Counted from the stretch's first letter, positions 51,039 to 59,944 are shown. The stretch is DNA of 64,000 nt from Arthrobacter methylotrophus (GCF_039539965.1 NZ_BAABED010000001.1:4526001-4590000); one strand, 5' to 3'. Numbers and translations: made by a program. Notes: generated by a model from the letters alone, not told the origin.

Positions 51039-52262
51039 ATGCGCAGCCCCATACCCGTCGAGGCGTTCGATGCAAGTTGCGGAGACATCAACGAAGTAGT
51101 CGCCTTCCCTCCGGAGGCATTCACCTCACCCGAGTTCCACGAGTTTGAAATGGACGCCGTGTTCGGCCACGAATGGCTGTGCATTGGGCGCGCGACGGAC
51201 ATCCCGAACAAAGGTGACTACTTCACCGTTGACGCTCTGGATGAACAGCTTCTGATCGTCCGTCAGAGTGACGGAACCATTCGCGCGCAATCCAATGTCT
51301 GCCGCCACCGTGCCATGAAGCTGGCCGATGGGCAGGGAAACGCCCGACGGTTCAAGTGCGACTACCACTCGTGGGTCTACGGGCTGGACGGGGTCCTGCA
51401 ATCTGCCCCGGATCTCAATGACAACCCCTGCTTCGTCAAGTCTGAGGTTCAACTCCCGGAGATCCGCTCCGAGGTCTGGGAAAACTTCATCTTTGTCACC
51501 TTTGACCCGGACATCCCGCCGTTGAAGGAACGGCTGTCGGCCCTCGCCAAGTACCTCACTAACTGGGGCATCCCCCACTTGAAGTCTGCAACGCCGCAGG
51601 AATTCTTCCCCGTCGATGTGAACTGGAAGATTTTCGGAGACGAGTGCTACCACTGCGCACATCTGCACTCCAAGAGCTGGTGCCCGATGTACGACACCGC
51701 CTCCGAACGCATCGACTACGACTCTCCGGTCAACGAACCGGAAAAGGGCGTCATTGCCTACGACCTGATCAGTCTGGAGAAGGATCTCTCACCTACAAGG
51801 ACGGGCAAGAACCTTCAGCCGGTGCTCCCGGATCTGACAGATGACGAGCGTCGGCGCCTTATCTATGTCACGGTTGCCCCGAATCTGCTCTTGATCGCCA
51901 TGCCGGACAAAGTGAAGTACTTCATGTGGCTACCGACAGGACCCACGACGTCGGTGTTCTCGGCCACGTGGATGTATCCCGAATCCACGCTTCAGAAGCC
52001 AGGCTTCGAAGAGGAGTGGAAGATGGAGGTTGAGGACCTCAAAGAAGTCATGGAGGAGGACGTCTACGCGTGGACATCAGTCCAGAAAGGGATGTTCTCC
52101 AGGAACGCCCCGCGGGGACGCTACGCACCCAGCGAGGTAGTTCTGGTCCGTTTGAATGAATGGCTTGTCGAAAAGTACCGTGCGGCCGACGCGAAGGCCC
52201 GCAATGCCCAGACTGTTCAGGACGCTGATCTGGCTCCAGCCCCGGTGAGTGCCGGGGTCTGA
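51039..52262 (+). CDS. Rieske non-heme iron oxygenase, alpha subunit
   Basis: A 407-residue oxygenase. The Rieske centre is complete: Cys88-Arg-His90 (CRHRAM) and Cys107-x2-His110 (CDYHSW). The mononuclear iron site follows the NWKIFGDECYHCAHLH segment, with Glu202, His205 and His210 available. No beta subunit gene lies nearby, so it resembles homotrimeric demethylases and monooxygenases (vanillate demethylase or stachydrine/carnitine oxygenase type), which suggests O- or N-dealkylation. GAAGGAG precedes ATG 51039; the longer frame to 50694 overlaps the divergent amidase. Electron donor is probably the reductase at 48502. Confidence 0.93.
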   Translation: MRSPIPVEAFDASCGDINEVVAFPPEAFTSPEFHEFEMDAVFGHEWLCIGRATDIPNKGDYFTVDALDEQLLIVRQSDGTIRAQSNVCRHRAMKLADGQGNARRFKCDYHSWVYGLDGVLQSAPDLNDNPCFVKSEVQLPEIRSEVWENFIFVTFDPDIPPLKERLSALAKYLTNWGIPHLKSATPQEFFPVDVNWKIFGDECYHCAHLHSKSWCPMYDTASERIDYDSPVNEPEKGVIAYDLISLEKDLSPTRTGKNLQPVLPDLTDDERRRLIYVTVAPNLLLIAMPDKVKYFMWLPTGPTTSVFSATWMYPESTLQKPGFEEEWKMEVEDLKEVMEEDVYAWTSVQKGMFSRNAPRGRYAPSEVVLVRLNEWLVEKYRAADAKARNAQTVQDADLAPAPVSAGV

Positions 52263-52407
52263 ACTCCGGCATGGCCGCTGGCCGCAACGGACCCGCTAAG
52301 AATTCACGACATCGCAGCAGGTGGCGTATTGCGTCAGCCTTCCGTGCCCGGCCACCGAGGCAGGGCACCAGGATCCATTCAAGAATCGTTAGGAATGAGA
52401 CAACTTC

Positions 52408-53331
52408 ATGGCACCCAAAAGAATAGTAGTTACGGGCGGATCAGGGCGTGTGGGGCGCTATGTACTGGCAGAATTGGCGTCGAACTTCGAAGTGGTCAAC
52501 GCTGATCTTTCTCCGGCGGATAGCGGCCCCAAGGGGGGAGCGGTATCCGATGTGGAATATGTCGCCACCGATGTCATGGACCTCGACGCCGTCAGATCCG
52601 CCCTTAAAGGCGCCGACGCGGTAATTCACCTGGCCGCCATCGACTACGACTGGAACGCCGCTCCGGAGAAATACATTCGCGTCAACACGCTGGGCACATG
52701 GAATGTGTTGCAGGCGGCACAAGAGCACGGCTTGGAGAAAGTGGTCCTTTGCTCCAGCATTTCAGCTTGCGGCCTTTCGGAAATGCGATCCGATTGGACC
52801 CCCCAGTACCTTCAAGTCGACGAAGAACATGAGATCAGGCCGGTCCAGGCATATAGCCTCAGCAAACAAATCATGGAGAACATGGGCCAAGCCGTTTCAC
52901 GGGGCAGCGATGTCTCCGTCATCTGCATCCGACCGATGGCTGTCGTTCTGGAGGAGTCACTCGAGGACTTCATCCAGTTCATTGACGACCCCGATCTTAA
53001 GTGGCTCTTCTACTACATCGAGGCCGCCGATCTGGCGCGGGCCTTCCGGGCAGCCGTTGAAGTTGAAGATATCAAGTTCGGAACGTTCTTCATCAGCGCT
53101 GATGACACTTGCCATCCTGAGCCGACCCTGGAATGGTACAGGCGCTTGTTCCACGAGGAACCTGCGGAAACCGCTAGCAGTCGGGGGGTTTTCGACATCA
53201 ATGCGCGGGCCTCGATATTTTCCTCGAAAGCGGCAAAAGAACGACTTCGTTGGAAGCCCACCACCAATTTCCTCGAGCTTCGCGAAAGAGGCGGGTTCTC
53301 CGTTCCTCTGTCCGTGGATTCAAAGAGTTAG
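52408..53331 (+). CDS. NAD(P)-dependent epimerase/dehydratase-type SDR
   Basis: A 307-residue extended SDR. The Rossmann glycine motif is GGSGRVGR (about 11-18), and the catalytic YSLSK (Tyr-x3-Lys) lies in VQAYSLSKQIME. It would oxidise or reduce an alcohol/carbonyl or epimerise a sugar-like intermediate. It follows the Rieske gene by 145 bases that hold no gene. The 200-residue unknown protein and the DUF1116 gene follow, forming a likely operon. Confidence 0.87.
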   Translation: MAPKRIVVTGGSGRVGRYVLAELASNFEVVNADLSPADSGPKGGAVSDVEYVATDVMDLDAVRSALKGADAVIHLAAIDYDWNAAPEKYIRVNTLGTWNVLQAAQEHGLEKVVLCSSISACGLSEMRSDWTPQYLQVDEEHEIRPVQAYSLSKQIMENMGQAVSRGSDVSVICIRPMAVVLEESLEDFIQFIDDPDLKWLFYYIEAADLARAFRAAVEVEDIKFGTFFISADDTCHPEPTLEWYRRLFHEEPAETASSRGVFDINARASIFSSKAAKERLRWKPTTNFLELRERGGFSVPLSVDSKS

Positions 53332-53363
53332 GCGCCCTGCGAGAGATGAATGAAAGAGAAACC

Positions 53364-53966
53364 ATGCCCGATGTAGTCCGCCCCGGTGCCGTCGCCTGGA
53401 CCGGCGACAATCCCTTCATATACCTGAAGACCGACCCGGACGGTACATGGTCGTCCCTGTCAGTCTATTTCCGCATCGCGGCATCGAGATTTGGCCCCGG
53501 AAAGGTGAGCGTTGTTGTCGAAAACCCCTACGAAGCCCGGGAACCGGCTACCCGTCTGGTTCTGACCGACAATCTAGACCTTGCCAGGTTCCTCATCAAA
53601 GATTTCGTGTCGAAATTCGTCCTCTTCCGGCCTTCCGAGGTCATGGATGACCTCGAGTACCTCGAAGGAGCGGCGTTTACCCAGTCCCTCGATGGCCACG
53701 ACTGGACGGAACGCGCAACGGTCGGCCCGCGAAGTATCGAAATGACGTGGCGAGGACTCTCGGAGCCCTTCGCGGTCGACGTTCCCGCACCCGAATCGGG
53801 GACCGGGTCCCATGAAATGTTTGCGGTCTTCAGGATCGCTGATGCAGGGGAAGTCATTGTGGATGGTCGCCGGCTACCGGGGTCGACCGTCGAGCGTGAC
53901 TTCCTCAACGGGCCCGGCCAGTCCGCAGGAATGGCCATCTCCGAGACCTGGGTTGAACAACCGTGA
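53364..53966 (+). CDS. Unknown protein of the Rieske/DUF1116 cluster
   Basis: A 200-residue protein with no family recognised. It appears soluble and all-beta in character, with regular short strands (IYLKTDPDGTWSSLSVYF, VSVVVENP). No cysteines, signal peptide or membrane helix are visible. ATG 53364 is used, with GAAAGAG upstream; ATG 53346 is possible. It overlaps the DUF1116 gene by 4 bases (GTGA), so the two are translationally coupled and may form a complex. This is one of the best targets for novelty in the window. Confidence 0.7.
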   Translation: MPDVVRPGAVAWTGDNPFIYLKTDPDGTWSSLSVYFRIAASRFGPGKVSVVVENPYEAREPATRLVLTDNLDLARFLIKDFVSKFVLFRPSEVMDDLEYLEGAAFTQSLDGHDWTERATVGPRSIEMTWRGLSEPFAVDVPAPESGTGSHEMFAVFRIADAGEVIVDGRRLPGSTVERDFLNGPGQSAGMAISETWVEQP

Positions 53967-55153
53967 ACGTCAACGACCTGAGGGCAGCAACCGCCATCAT
54001 GGCCGTAGAACCACGCTGGACAGGAATGACCACGCTGGAGACCGTCCTTCCGGAGGCAAAACGGCGGAAGTGGCTACTCCATGCCGGCCCGCCATTTAGC
54101 TCTTGGGCCGAGGTCCCGGAACCGCTAAGAAATTCGGCGATGCAGGCATGTCAGCTTGAAGGCTGGGCGGACTCGGAGGACGAGTCCCTCAGACTGCTCT
54201 CGGACGGAGACATCACACTCGAACCCGCTCAGAACCACGACTGCGTGGTTCCCTTGGCGGGAGTCATCTCGCCTGGGATGGCGCTGCATGTTGTCGAAGA
54301 CGGGACCAACGCAGGCTCCCGCAGCTATGCCGCCGTCAATGAAGGAATGCAGCACTGCCTCAGACTGGGCATTAGGGACCCCCACCTCACCGCACACCAC
54401 ACCTGGCTCAACAGCACACTTGCTCTGTGGCTCACCGCGGTACTACGCGAAACAGGACCGGTGGACCTCCTGCCACTGATGAGGAACTCCTTGGAGCTCG
54501 GTGACGATGGGCATAACCGCACGATTGCAGGCAGCCGGCTTGTTACCGAGAGGCTGCTCTCCAGCGCTACGGGTGAGACTCCGCCGGGAATCAGGGACTT
54601 CCTTGATTCCTGTCCGGCCTTTGCATTAAACCTGTGGATGGCGGCCGCAGCGCTGTGCCTCAGAGCTGCCGAGGGAATCCCGAAGACATCGTCGATTACC
54701 CGGGCGGGCGGGAATGGAGTTTCGTTCGGAATCCAAATAGGCGCCAAACCAGGAGTCTGGTTTAGTTGCGCAGCAGAGCCTCCTCGCGGACCCCGCGAAC
54801 GAAACTACGATGGACTCAAAGTCCTCGGGGCCATCGGAGACAGCGCGGTCGTGGACTTCTTTGGCATGGGCGGGGGCGCGCTCGGCCACGCGCCGGACAC
54901 CGTGACGGCGCTGTCAGACTATGCGCCCTTCAATGCGCTCAGCCGTCCGCAATCCGTGATGACGGCACAACATACAGCCTTGCCGATCCGGACGGGGGTC
55001 TCTTGTGATTCCGTGCTGAATGCAGGATTGGCGCCCATCGTTCTCCTCGGGATGATTGAAGCCTGCGGACTCGAAGGACGAATCGGCGGCGGAGCATACG
55101 AACCATCTCTTCAACTATTCAAAGCAGCCGCGATTTCGGAAGAATCCGTCTGA
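53963..55153 (+). CDS. DUF1116 (AllG/YlbE-like) protein, no AllF or AllH partner
   Basis: A 396-residue protein matching the DUF1116 family of E. coli YlbE/AllG. Typical segments are GDDGHNRTIAG (about 176-186), FGIQIGAKPGVWFSC, and IGDSAVVDFFGMGGGALGHA. In allantoin-degrading bacteria the FdrA (AllF), AllG and AllH proteins act together in oxamic transcarbamylase reactions, producing carbamoyl phosphate. Here neither an FdrA nor a DUF2877 (AllH) gene is seen in the window; instead it is coupled to an unknown protein and a Rieske cluster. GTG 53963 is the start. Role: possible carbamoyl transfer or an alternative acyl transfer, inferred. Confidence 0.8.
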   Translation: MNVNDLRAATAIMAVEPRWTGMTTLETVLPEAKRRKWLLHAGPPFSSWAEVPEPLRNSAMQACQLEGWADSEDESLRLLSDGDITLEPAQNHDCVVPLAGVISPGMALHVVEDGTNAGSRSYAAVNEGMQHCLRLGIRDPHLTAHHTWLNSTLALWLTAVLRETGPVDLLPLMRNSLELGDDGHNRTIAGSRLVTERLLSSATGETPPGIRDFLDSCPAFALNLWMAAAALCLRAAEGIPKTSSITRAGGNGVSFGIQIGAKPGVWFSCAAEPPRGPRERNYDGLKVLGAIGDSAVVDFFGMGGGALGHAPDTVTALSDYAPFNALSRPQSVMTAQHTALPIRTGVSCDSVLNAGLAPIVLLGMIEACGLEGRIGGGAYEPSLQLFKAAAISEESV

Positions 55154-55168
55154 ACAACGAACCGGACC

Positions 55169-55204
55169 GTGTTCGGGCTGCACCGTAGGGTGCCGCCCGA
55201 ACAC
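55169..55204 (+). terminator. Hairpin terminator after the DUF1116 gene
   Basis: GTGTTCGGGC and GCCCGAACAC pair, with an inner CACC/GGTG pair and loop GTA. It lies 16 bases after the stop codon and before the regulator gene. No long T-run follows. Confidence 0.7.
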
Positions 55205-55287
55205 GGCCTTCCGCTGTCATCAAATACCGAACGAGTACCACATAATGGATGGTGACAACTTACATTCCAAAAGCGGAGGTACCGACT

Positions 55288-55932
55288 GTGGCAACGACGG
55301 CGGAATCCAAGGAACGCAGCGCCACGGAAGCCTCCCGCCTGGCTGTCGGAACCAGAATCCGTTCTGCACGTACCGAGCGAGGGACCTCGCTGCGCGAGCT
55401 GGCCAGAAGGCTTGGCGTCTCGGCCGGACACATTTCTCAAGTGGAGCGGGGCATGGTGGCGCCTTCGATCAGCCTCCTGTATTCCATCGCATCGGAGTTG
55501 TCACTGTCCATGGATACTCTCTTCGGCGAGGACAGAACAGGCCCGGGGGAGTATGAAGGAATTGAAAAGAGTCCCGGCGAAGAAAGGTTCATTACCCGCT
55601 CGGCCGAACGCCGGAAGATCGACTTGGACACCGGCGTCCGCTGGGAACTCTTGACTCCCACGCCACATGAAGTCGTCGATTTCCGGGAGATCGTTTATGC
55701 CCCCGGGGGCGGATCTTCCAAGCCCGGAGAGTTCATTCGCCACAGCGGACGTGAATACGGCTTAGTCCTTGAAGGCGTGCTTCATGTTCAGCTTGAATTC
55801 GAGGACTTCATGCTGGGACCAGGCGACTCCATAGCCTTTGACTCCAGAGTCCCCCACAGGCTCTGGAATGAGAATGACAAGACCTCGGCGCGAGCGGTGT
55901 GGTGCACCTATTCCGAACCGGTTGATTCCTGA
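55288..55932 (+). CDS. XRE-family regulator with C-terminal cupin sensor
   Basis: A 214-residue regulator. The helix-turn-helix spans about 22-78 (GTRIRSARTERGTSLRELA to GHISQVERGMVAPS), and the cupin domain (about 135-210) holds HSGREYGLVLEGVLHVQLE and PGDSIAFDSRVPHRLWN. GTG 55288 follows GGAGGT by 8 bases; ATG 55249 is an extension without a site. XRE-cupin proteins commonly regulate catabolic clusters. It is the only regulator gene within 47.9-57.9 kb, so it is the prime candidate to bind the three TGTTC-N9-GAACA-type sites. Confidence 0.9.
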   Translation: MATTAESKERSATEASRLAVGTRIRSARTERGTSLRELARRLGVSAGHISQVERGMVAPSISLLYSIASELSLSMDTLFGEDRTGPGEYEGIEKSPGEERFITRSAERRKIDLDTGVRWELLTPTPHEVVDFREIVYAPGGGSSKPGEFIRHSGREYGLVLEGVLHVQLEFEDFMLGPGDSIAFDSRVPHRLWNENDKTSARAVWCTYSEPVDS

Positions 55933-56300
55933 TTTGACGTGCTGATAGCACGTCCTTTGCGTCGCCCCTGCTCCGAAGGGCAATTTGGCGCGCCCGAACG
56001 CGCCGCGCCCAAGCCGGCAATGATGAAGTGCCCGGATCGTGTGGCCTCGTTCCGCACCGCGATGCCAGATCCTTCTTCAACCGACCACAACCGCTCCCGT
56101 GGCCGAGTTGAAGTGTTTTCTTAAATCAAACGTTTTGTGAGACTTCGGAGTCGGTGAAATCCACCCGACGCGAAGCCTAACGCGATGCATCCTTCATGGG
56201 CACGCGAGAAAACCCTGCAACAAAGCGGCAAAAGCCCACCTCACGTTATGGGCGCGGGGTGTCTGGGAGCTAATTTCCCTAAGAAATTTTCATGTGACTC
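55933..56300 (+). other. Gene-free stretch before the MFS transporter promoter
   Basis: The intergenic region between the regulator and the transporter is 551 bases (to 56483). Short open frames on both strands lack ribosome sites and family features. GC content drops near 56110-56140 (TTTTCTTAAATCAAACGTTTTG). No riboswitch or RNA gene was recognised. Confidence 0.4.
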
Positions 56301-56330
56301 TTGACACGCTGTATTCTGTGATCGAACATT
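56301..56330 (+). promoter_or_regulatory. Promoter with TGTAT-N9-GAACA operator upstream of the MFS transporter
   Basis: TTGACA (56301-56306) followed by TGTAT-N9-GAACA (56310-56328), which starts 9 bases after its first base. One arm differs from the strict dyads at 47907 and 50969, but the internal TTCTGTG is shared with the site at 50969. It links the transporter to the same control as the oxygenase and reductase. Confidence 0.55.
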
Positions 56331-56483
56331 GAATCTATCCCGGGCGAACAGGGCATCGAAAGAGCGGCCCTTTTTGTCCCACCATTTGTTTGTCCCACCT
56401 TGCCGGGACACCTGGTACTCATTACCACCCACCCAATCCGTTCATGCGCGGCTTGAAACCGACACACCCACGATGGAGTTTGG

Positions 56484-57866
56484 ATGTCAAACAATTCGGT
56501 AATCGATAGCAGCCCTTTGCTGCCTTTTCACAAGAAGCTGCTCATCCAGTCCGCCGGAGGCCCGTTCCTGGACGGATGGCTGCTGAGCATCGTCGGCATC
56601 GCCCTCGTGGGGATGGTCCCCGAGCTTGGTCTCGGCACTGCGGAACTCAGCTTTGCGGGCGCAGCAGCGCTCATCGGGATTTTTGCCGGAGGACTCATCT
56701 TCGGACGTCTGACGGACCGCATTGGTCGACAACTGATGTACACGATTGACCTGATCGCCTTGGTTGTAGCTTCGCTGCTCTGCGCATTCGTGACCGAGGC
56801 CTGGCAGATCATCGCACTGCGTTTCATTATCGGCGTGGCCATCGGCGCCGATTACCCCATCGCCACAGCATTGCTGACTGAATGGCTCCCCATCAAGAAG
56901 CGTGCCGCCATGGTGGGCTCGCTGGTTGTCTTCTGGTTCGTGGGTGCCGCCGTGGCGACCATGGTTGGATTCGGCTTCGCTGCAGTATTCGGTGACGGGT
57001 CCTGGCGGTGGATGCTCGCCAGCGGGATCGTTCCCGGTGTCATCATCTTGCTGCTGCGCATCGGCACGCCGGAGTCCCCTCGCTGGCTTATCTCCAAGGG
57101 CCGTTTCGAGGAAGCCCACGCCGTCGCACGACGGGTCTATGGCCAGGACGTGGATGTTCACAATCTGGTTGCCACGGAAAGCGAAGAAGTCAAGAAAGCC
57201 GGTTTTGCCGCCCTGCTCAAGGGGGCATACCTCCGTAGGGTCGTCTTCTGTGGAGGCTTCTACCTGGCAGCAGTCACCCCGCTTTTCGCGATGTACACCT
57301 TTGGCCCGACCATGCTCGCTGCATTCGGACTCTCCAGCGGCAACAGCAGCTACCTGGGCGAAACCATTATCAGCGTCCTCTTCCTCGTCGGATGCATCAT
57401 CGCTTTGCCGCTCACTGAATCTGTCGGCCGACGGCCCTTGCTGATCTGGTCCTTCGTCCTCATGCTCATTCCGTTGACAGTTCTCGGTGCTCTCCCGCAG
57501 GGGCCGGCATGGCTGATCATCGTCGCATTCAGCGCCTATGCCCTCTTCTCCGGGGGACCCAACATCCTGGAATGGTCCTACCCCAACGAAATCTTCCCCA
57601 CCGAAATACGCGCAACGGCGATGGGCGTCGTCACCGCGATCAGCCGCATCGGCGCCGCGGTGGGCACCTTCCTGCTTCCCATCGGACTGGAAAAGTTCGG
57701 GGTAGGAGGAGTCATGTACATGGCAGCCGGGCTTACCGCCGTCGGCCTCATCGTCTCGGTCATCCTCGCCCCCGAAACGCGGGGCCGTTCCCTGGCTGAA
57801 GCCAGTTCGATCGAGCCCGGCCGCACCACGCAGAAAGAGAGGGCAGGGATAAAAGTCGGTCTCTAG
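56484..57866 (+). CDS. MFS transporter (sugar-porter/AAHS class)
   Basis: A 460-residue protein with about 12 helices. GRLTDRIGRQLMYTIDLIAL is the cytoplasmic loop 2-3 signature, and NEIFPTEIRATAMGVVTAIS lies near the end. It belongs to the class that imports sugars, aromatic acids or quaternary amines. GGAG lies 6 bases before the ATG. With its operator it is probably the uptake system for the substrate of the Rieske pathway. Confidence 0.88.
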   Translation: MSNNSVIDSSPLLPFHKKLLIQSAGGPFLDGWLLSIVGIALVGMVPELGLGTAELSFAGAAALIGIFAGGLIFGRLTDRIGRQLMYTIDLIALVVASLLCAFVTEAWQIIALRFIIGVAIGADYPIATALLTEWLPIKKRAAMVGSLVVFWFVGAAVATMVGFGFAAVFGDGSWRWMLASGIVPGVIILLLRIGTPESPRWLISKGRFEEAHAVARRVYGQDVDVHNLVATESEEVKKAGFAALLKGAYLRRVVFCGGFYLAAVTPLFAMYTFGPTMLAAFGLSSGNSSYLGETIISVLFLVGCIIALPLTESVGRRPLLIWSFVLMLIPLTVLGALPQGPAWLIIVAFSAYALFSGGPNILEWSYPNEIFPTEIRATAMGVVTAISRIGAAVGTFLLPIGLEKFGVGGVMYMAAGLTAVGLIVSVILAPETRGRSLAEASSIEPGRTTQKERAGIKVGL

Positions 57867-57893
57867 ACCCCGGAACCTACTCGACATATAGAA

Positions 57894-57932
57894 GCGGAGG
57901 CGAGCGATCCAGGACGGATCGCCCGCCTCCGC
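57894..57932 (+). terminator. Hairpin terminator after the MFS gene
   Basis: GCGGAGGCGAGCGATCC and GGATCGCCCGCCTCCGC form a long stem with one mismatch around AGGAC. It ends the catabolic cluster and is followed only by a short T-poor sequence. Confidence 0.8.
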
Positions 57933-58036
57933 TCGGTTCCGACCGGCGGGCGAGCTGATGGGACGGACTCCTGGCGGCTAGCGGATCGGGCACCTTCGAC
58001 AATCTACCCGTCGGTGCCGCCCGCTAGGCTGGGAAA

Positions 58037-59380
58037 GTGCCCCAAACAGTGACCCGCCGCACCGCACCCTCCAACGCCCGCGAGATCCTGCGCCTGGCCG
58101 TCCCCGCTTTCGGTGCGCTCATCGCCGAACCCCTCTTCCTCTTGGCAGACTCCGCGATCGTGGGCCATCTCGGAGTCCCTCAGTTGGCTGGCGTGGGGCT
58201 TGCCTCCACCCTGCTGTACACCGCCGTCGGACTTATGGTCTTTCTGGCGTATTCGACGACCCCGGCCGTTGCGCGCGCCATCGGGGACGGAAAGCTCGCC
58301 AAAGCGCTGGCAGCAGGGCGCGACGGCGTCTGGCTGGCCTTGCTGCTGGGTACCGTGCTGGCGGTGGCCGGATTCCTCGCGGCCGAGCCGTTGCTCGGGC
58401 TGTTCGGGGCCGGCGGCGACGTGCGGGCATACGCCATCGAGTATTTGCGCTGGTCCATGCCGGGGCTCGTGGCCATGCTGCTGATCTTCGCTGGAACCGG
58501 CGTGTTACGCGGTCTGCAGGACACCCGTACCCCCTTGGTTGTCGCAACGGCGGGCTTCGCTGTCAACATTGGCCTGAACTGGATCCTCGTCTATGGCATG
58601 CACCTGTCCGTGGCGGGTTCGGCGATCGGCACCAGCATCGCGCAATGGGCCATGGCCGCCGTGTATCTGGTGATGGTGGGACGCAATGCCCGGCGACACG
58701 GCGTTCCACTCCGGCCGGATTGGCGAGGAATCCGCACCATGACCACTGTGGGTTCGTGGCTCATGCTCCGCACCCTCAGTTTGCGCCTGGCGATCCTGGG
58801 CACGATCCTGGTGGTCACCGCCCAAGGGCAGATGAACCTGGCCGCGCACCAGCTTGCGATGACCATCTTTTCCTTTCTTGCCTTCGCGCTTGATGCCTTG
58901 GCCATTGCTGCGCAGGCCCTTATCGGCAAGGAACTGGGAGCTTCGCATCCGGCACGGGCACGCGAACTGACCCGTACGATGATCCGCTGGGGCGTCGCCT
59001 TCGGCGTGGTGACAGGGGTGTTCCTCGCGGTGGCGGCACCGTGGGCAGGCTTCATCTTCACGTCCGACGCCGGCGTCCAGTCCGCGCTCACCGTGGCACT
59101 GTGGGTACTCGCCGTCGGACAGCCTCTCGCCGGCTATGTTTTCGTCCTGGATGGCGTCCTGATCGGCGCGGGCGATGCCCGCTACCTGGCGATTGCCGGC
59201 GTCGTGAACCTTGCCGTTTATCTGCCGCTTTTGGCGGCAGTCCACCTTGCCCGGCCCGACGGCGCGGCGGGGCTTGTGTGGCTATGGGCGGCGTTTGCGC
59301 TGGGCTACATGCTGGCCCGCGGAGTCACTCTGGGGCTGCGGGCGCGTACGGACAAGTGGATGGTCCTGGGTTCGCACTAA
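58037..59380 (+). CDS. MATE-family efflux transporter
   Basis: A 447-residue protein with 12 helices. The repeat signature PLFLLADSAIVGHLGVPQLA and GVLRGLQDTRTPLVVATAGF near the second half match DinF/NorM-like MATE exporters. It pumps drugs or oxidised metabolites with Na+ or H+. GTG 58037 is the start. The DUF308-like gene begins 10 bases after its stop. Confidence 0.92.
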   Translation: MPQTVTRRTAPSNAREILRLAVPAFGALIAEPLFLLADSAIVGHLGVPQLAGVGLASTLLYTAVGLMVFLAYSTTPAVARAIGDGKLAKALAAGRDGVWLALLLGTVLAVAGFLAAEPLLGLFGAGGDVRAYAIEYLRWSMPGLVAMLLIFAGTGVLRGLQDTRTPLVVATAGFAVNIGLNWILVYGMHLSVAGSAIGTSIAQWAMAAVYLVMVGRNARRHGVPLRPDWRGIRTMTTVGSWLMLRTLSLRLAILGTILVVTAQGQMNLAAHQLAMTIFSFLAFALDALAIAAQALIGKELGASHPARARELTRTMIRWGVAFGVVTGVFLAVAAPWAGFIFTSDAGVQSALTVALWVLAVGQPLAGYVFVLDGVLIGAGDARYLAIAGVVNLAVYLPLLAAVHLARPDGAAGLVWLWAAFALGYMLARGVTLGLRARTDKWMVLGSH

Positions 59381-59389
59381 ACTGGACTG

Positions 59390-59944
59390 GTGACTCTCCC
59401 CACCTCTTCAGCGACTCCATCCACGCCTACAGCAGCCGGCCTCTGGAAGCCCGTACTTGTCCGAGCCGGTGTTGCCCTGGTATTCGGGGCCGTGACAGTC
59501 TTCTGGGGCTCGCCATCCGTCCACGTTCTGGCCTGGGCTACCGGCGTCTACCTGCTCGCAACCGCGGGCGCCGCGTTCCTGGCTGAGAGTGTTCCGGCAG
59601 CCGCAGCGGTCGTCGTTGGCTTGGCAGGGGTGGGTGCCTTGATGACGCAGTCTGACACGGGGGTTGGCGTTTCCGCGCTCGTAGGACTGCTGCTGCTCGG
59701 AGTCTTTGAATTGGTCCAGGGGTACCGGAAGCGGGGACGGCATGTGCTTGGCCGCGACTGGATCATTTCCGGCGTGGTGGGCATCGGCACCGCCGTCGCA
59801 CTGCCGTTCTTTATCAGTCTTGGAGCACACGCATTACTGGGTGTTGCCGGTGGTGGCGCCATCATCTCCGGAGTCTTGTGGGTGCTTTCCGGACTGAGCC
59901 TGCGGCACGATGGGCGAACCCCCTCCGCCGAGGCCGTAAACTAG
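59390..59944 (+). CDS. Small polytopic membrane protein, DUF308/HdeD-like
   Basis: A 184-residue protein with six hydrophobic helices arranged in pairs, like the HdeD/DUF308 family. A basic loop GYRKRGRHVLGRDW separates the halves. GTG 59390 starts 10 bases after the MATE stop, so the two are co-transcribed. Function unknown; HdeD-like proteins are linked to acid stress in enterics. Confidence 0.7.
   Translation: MTLPTSSATPSTPTAAGLWKPVLVRAGVALVFGAVTVFWGSPSVHVLAWATGVYLLATAGAAFLAESVPAAAAVVVGLAGVGALMTQSDTGVGVSALVGLLLLGVFELVQGYRKRGRHVLGRDWIISGVVGIGTAVALPFFISLGAHALLGVAGGGAIISGVLWVLSGLSLRHDGRTPSAEAVN

Noticed and set aside
55169..55204. GTGTTCGGGC...GCCCGAACAC considered as another TGTTC/GAACA operator
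   Set aside because: The arms are separated by far more than 9 bases and the stem is GC-rich right after a stop codon, which fits a terminator.
56487..57887. 466-residue open frame antisense to the MFS transporter
   Set aside because: Composition (His, Gly, Asp-rich with no hydrophobic core) is that of the complementary strand of a membrane protein gene.
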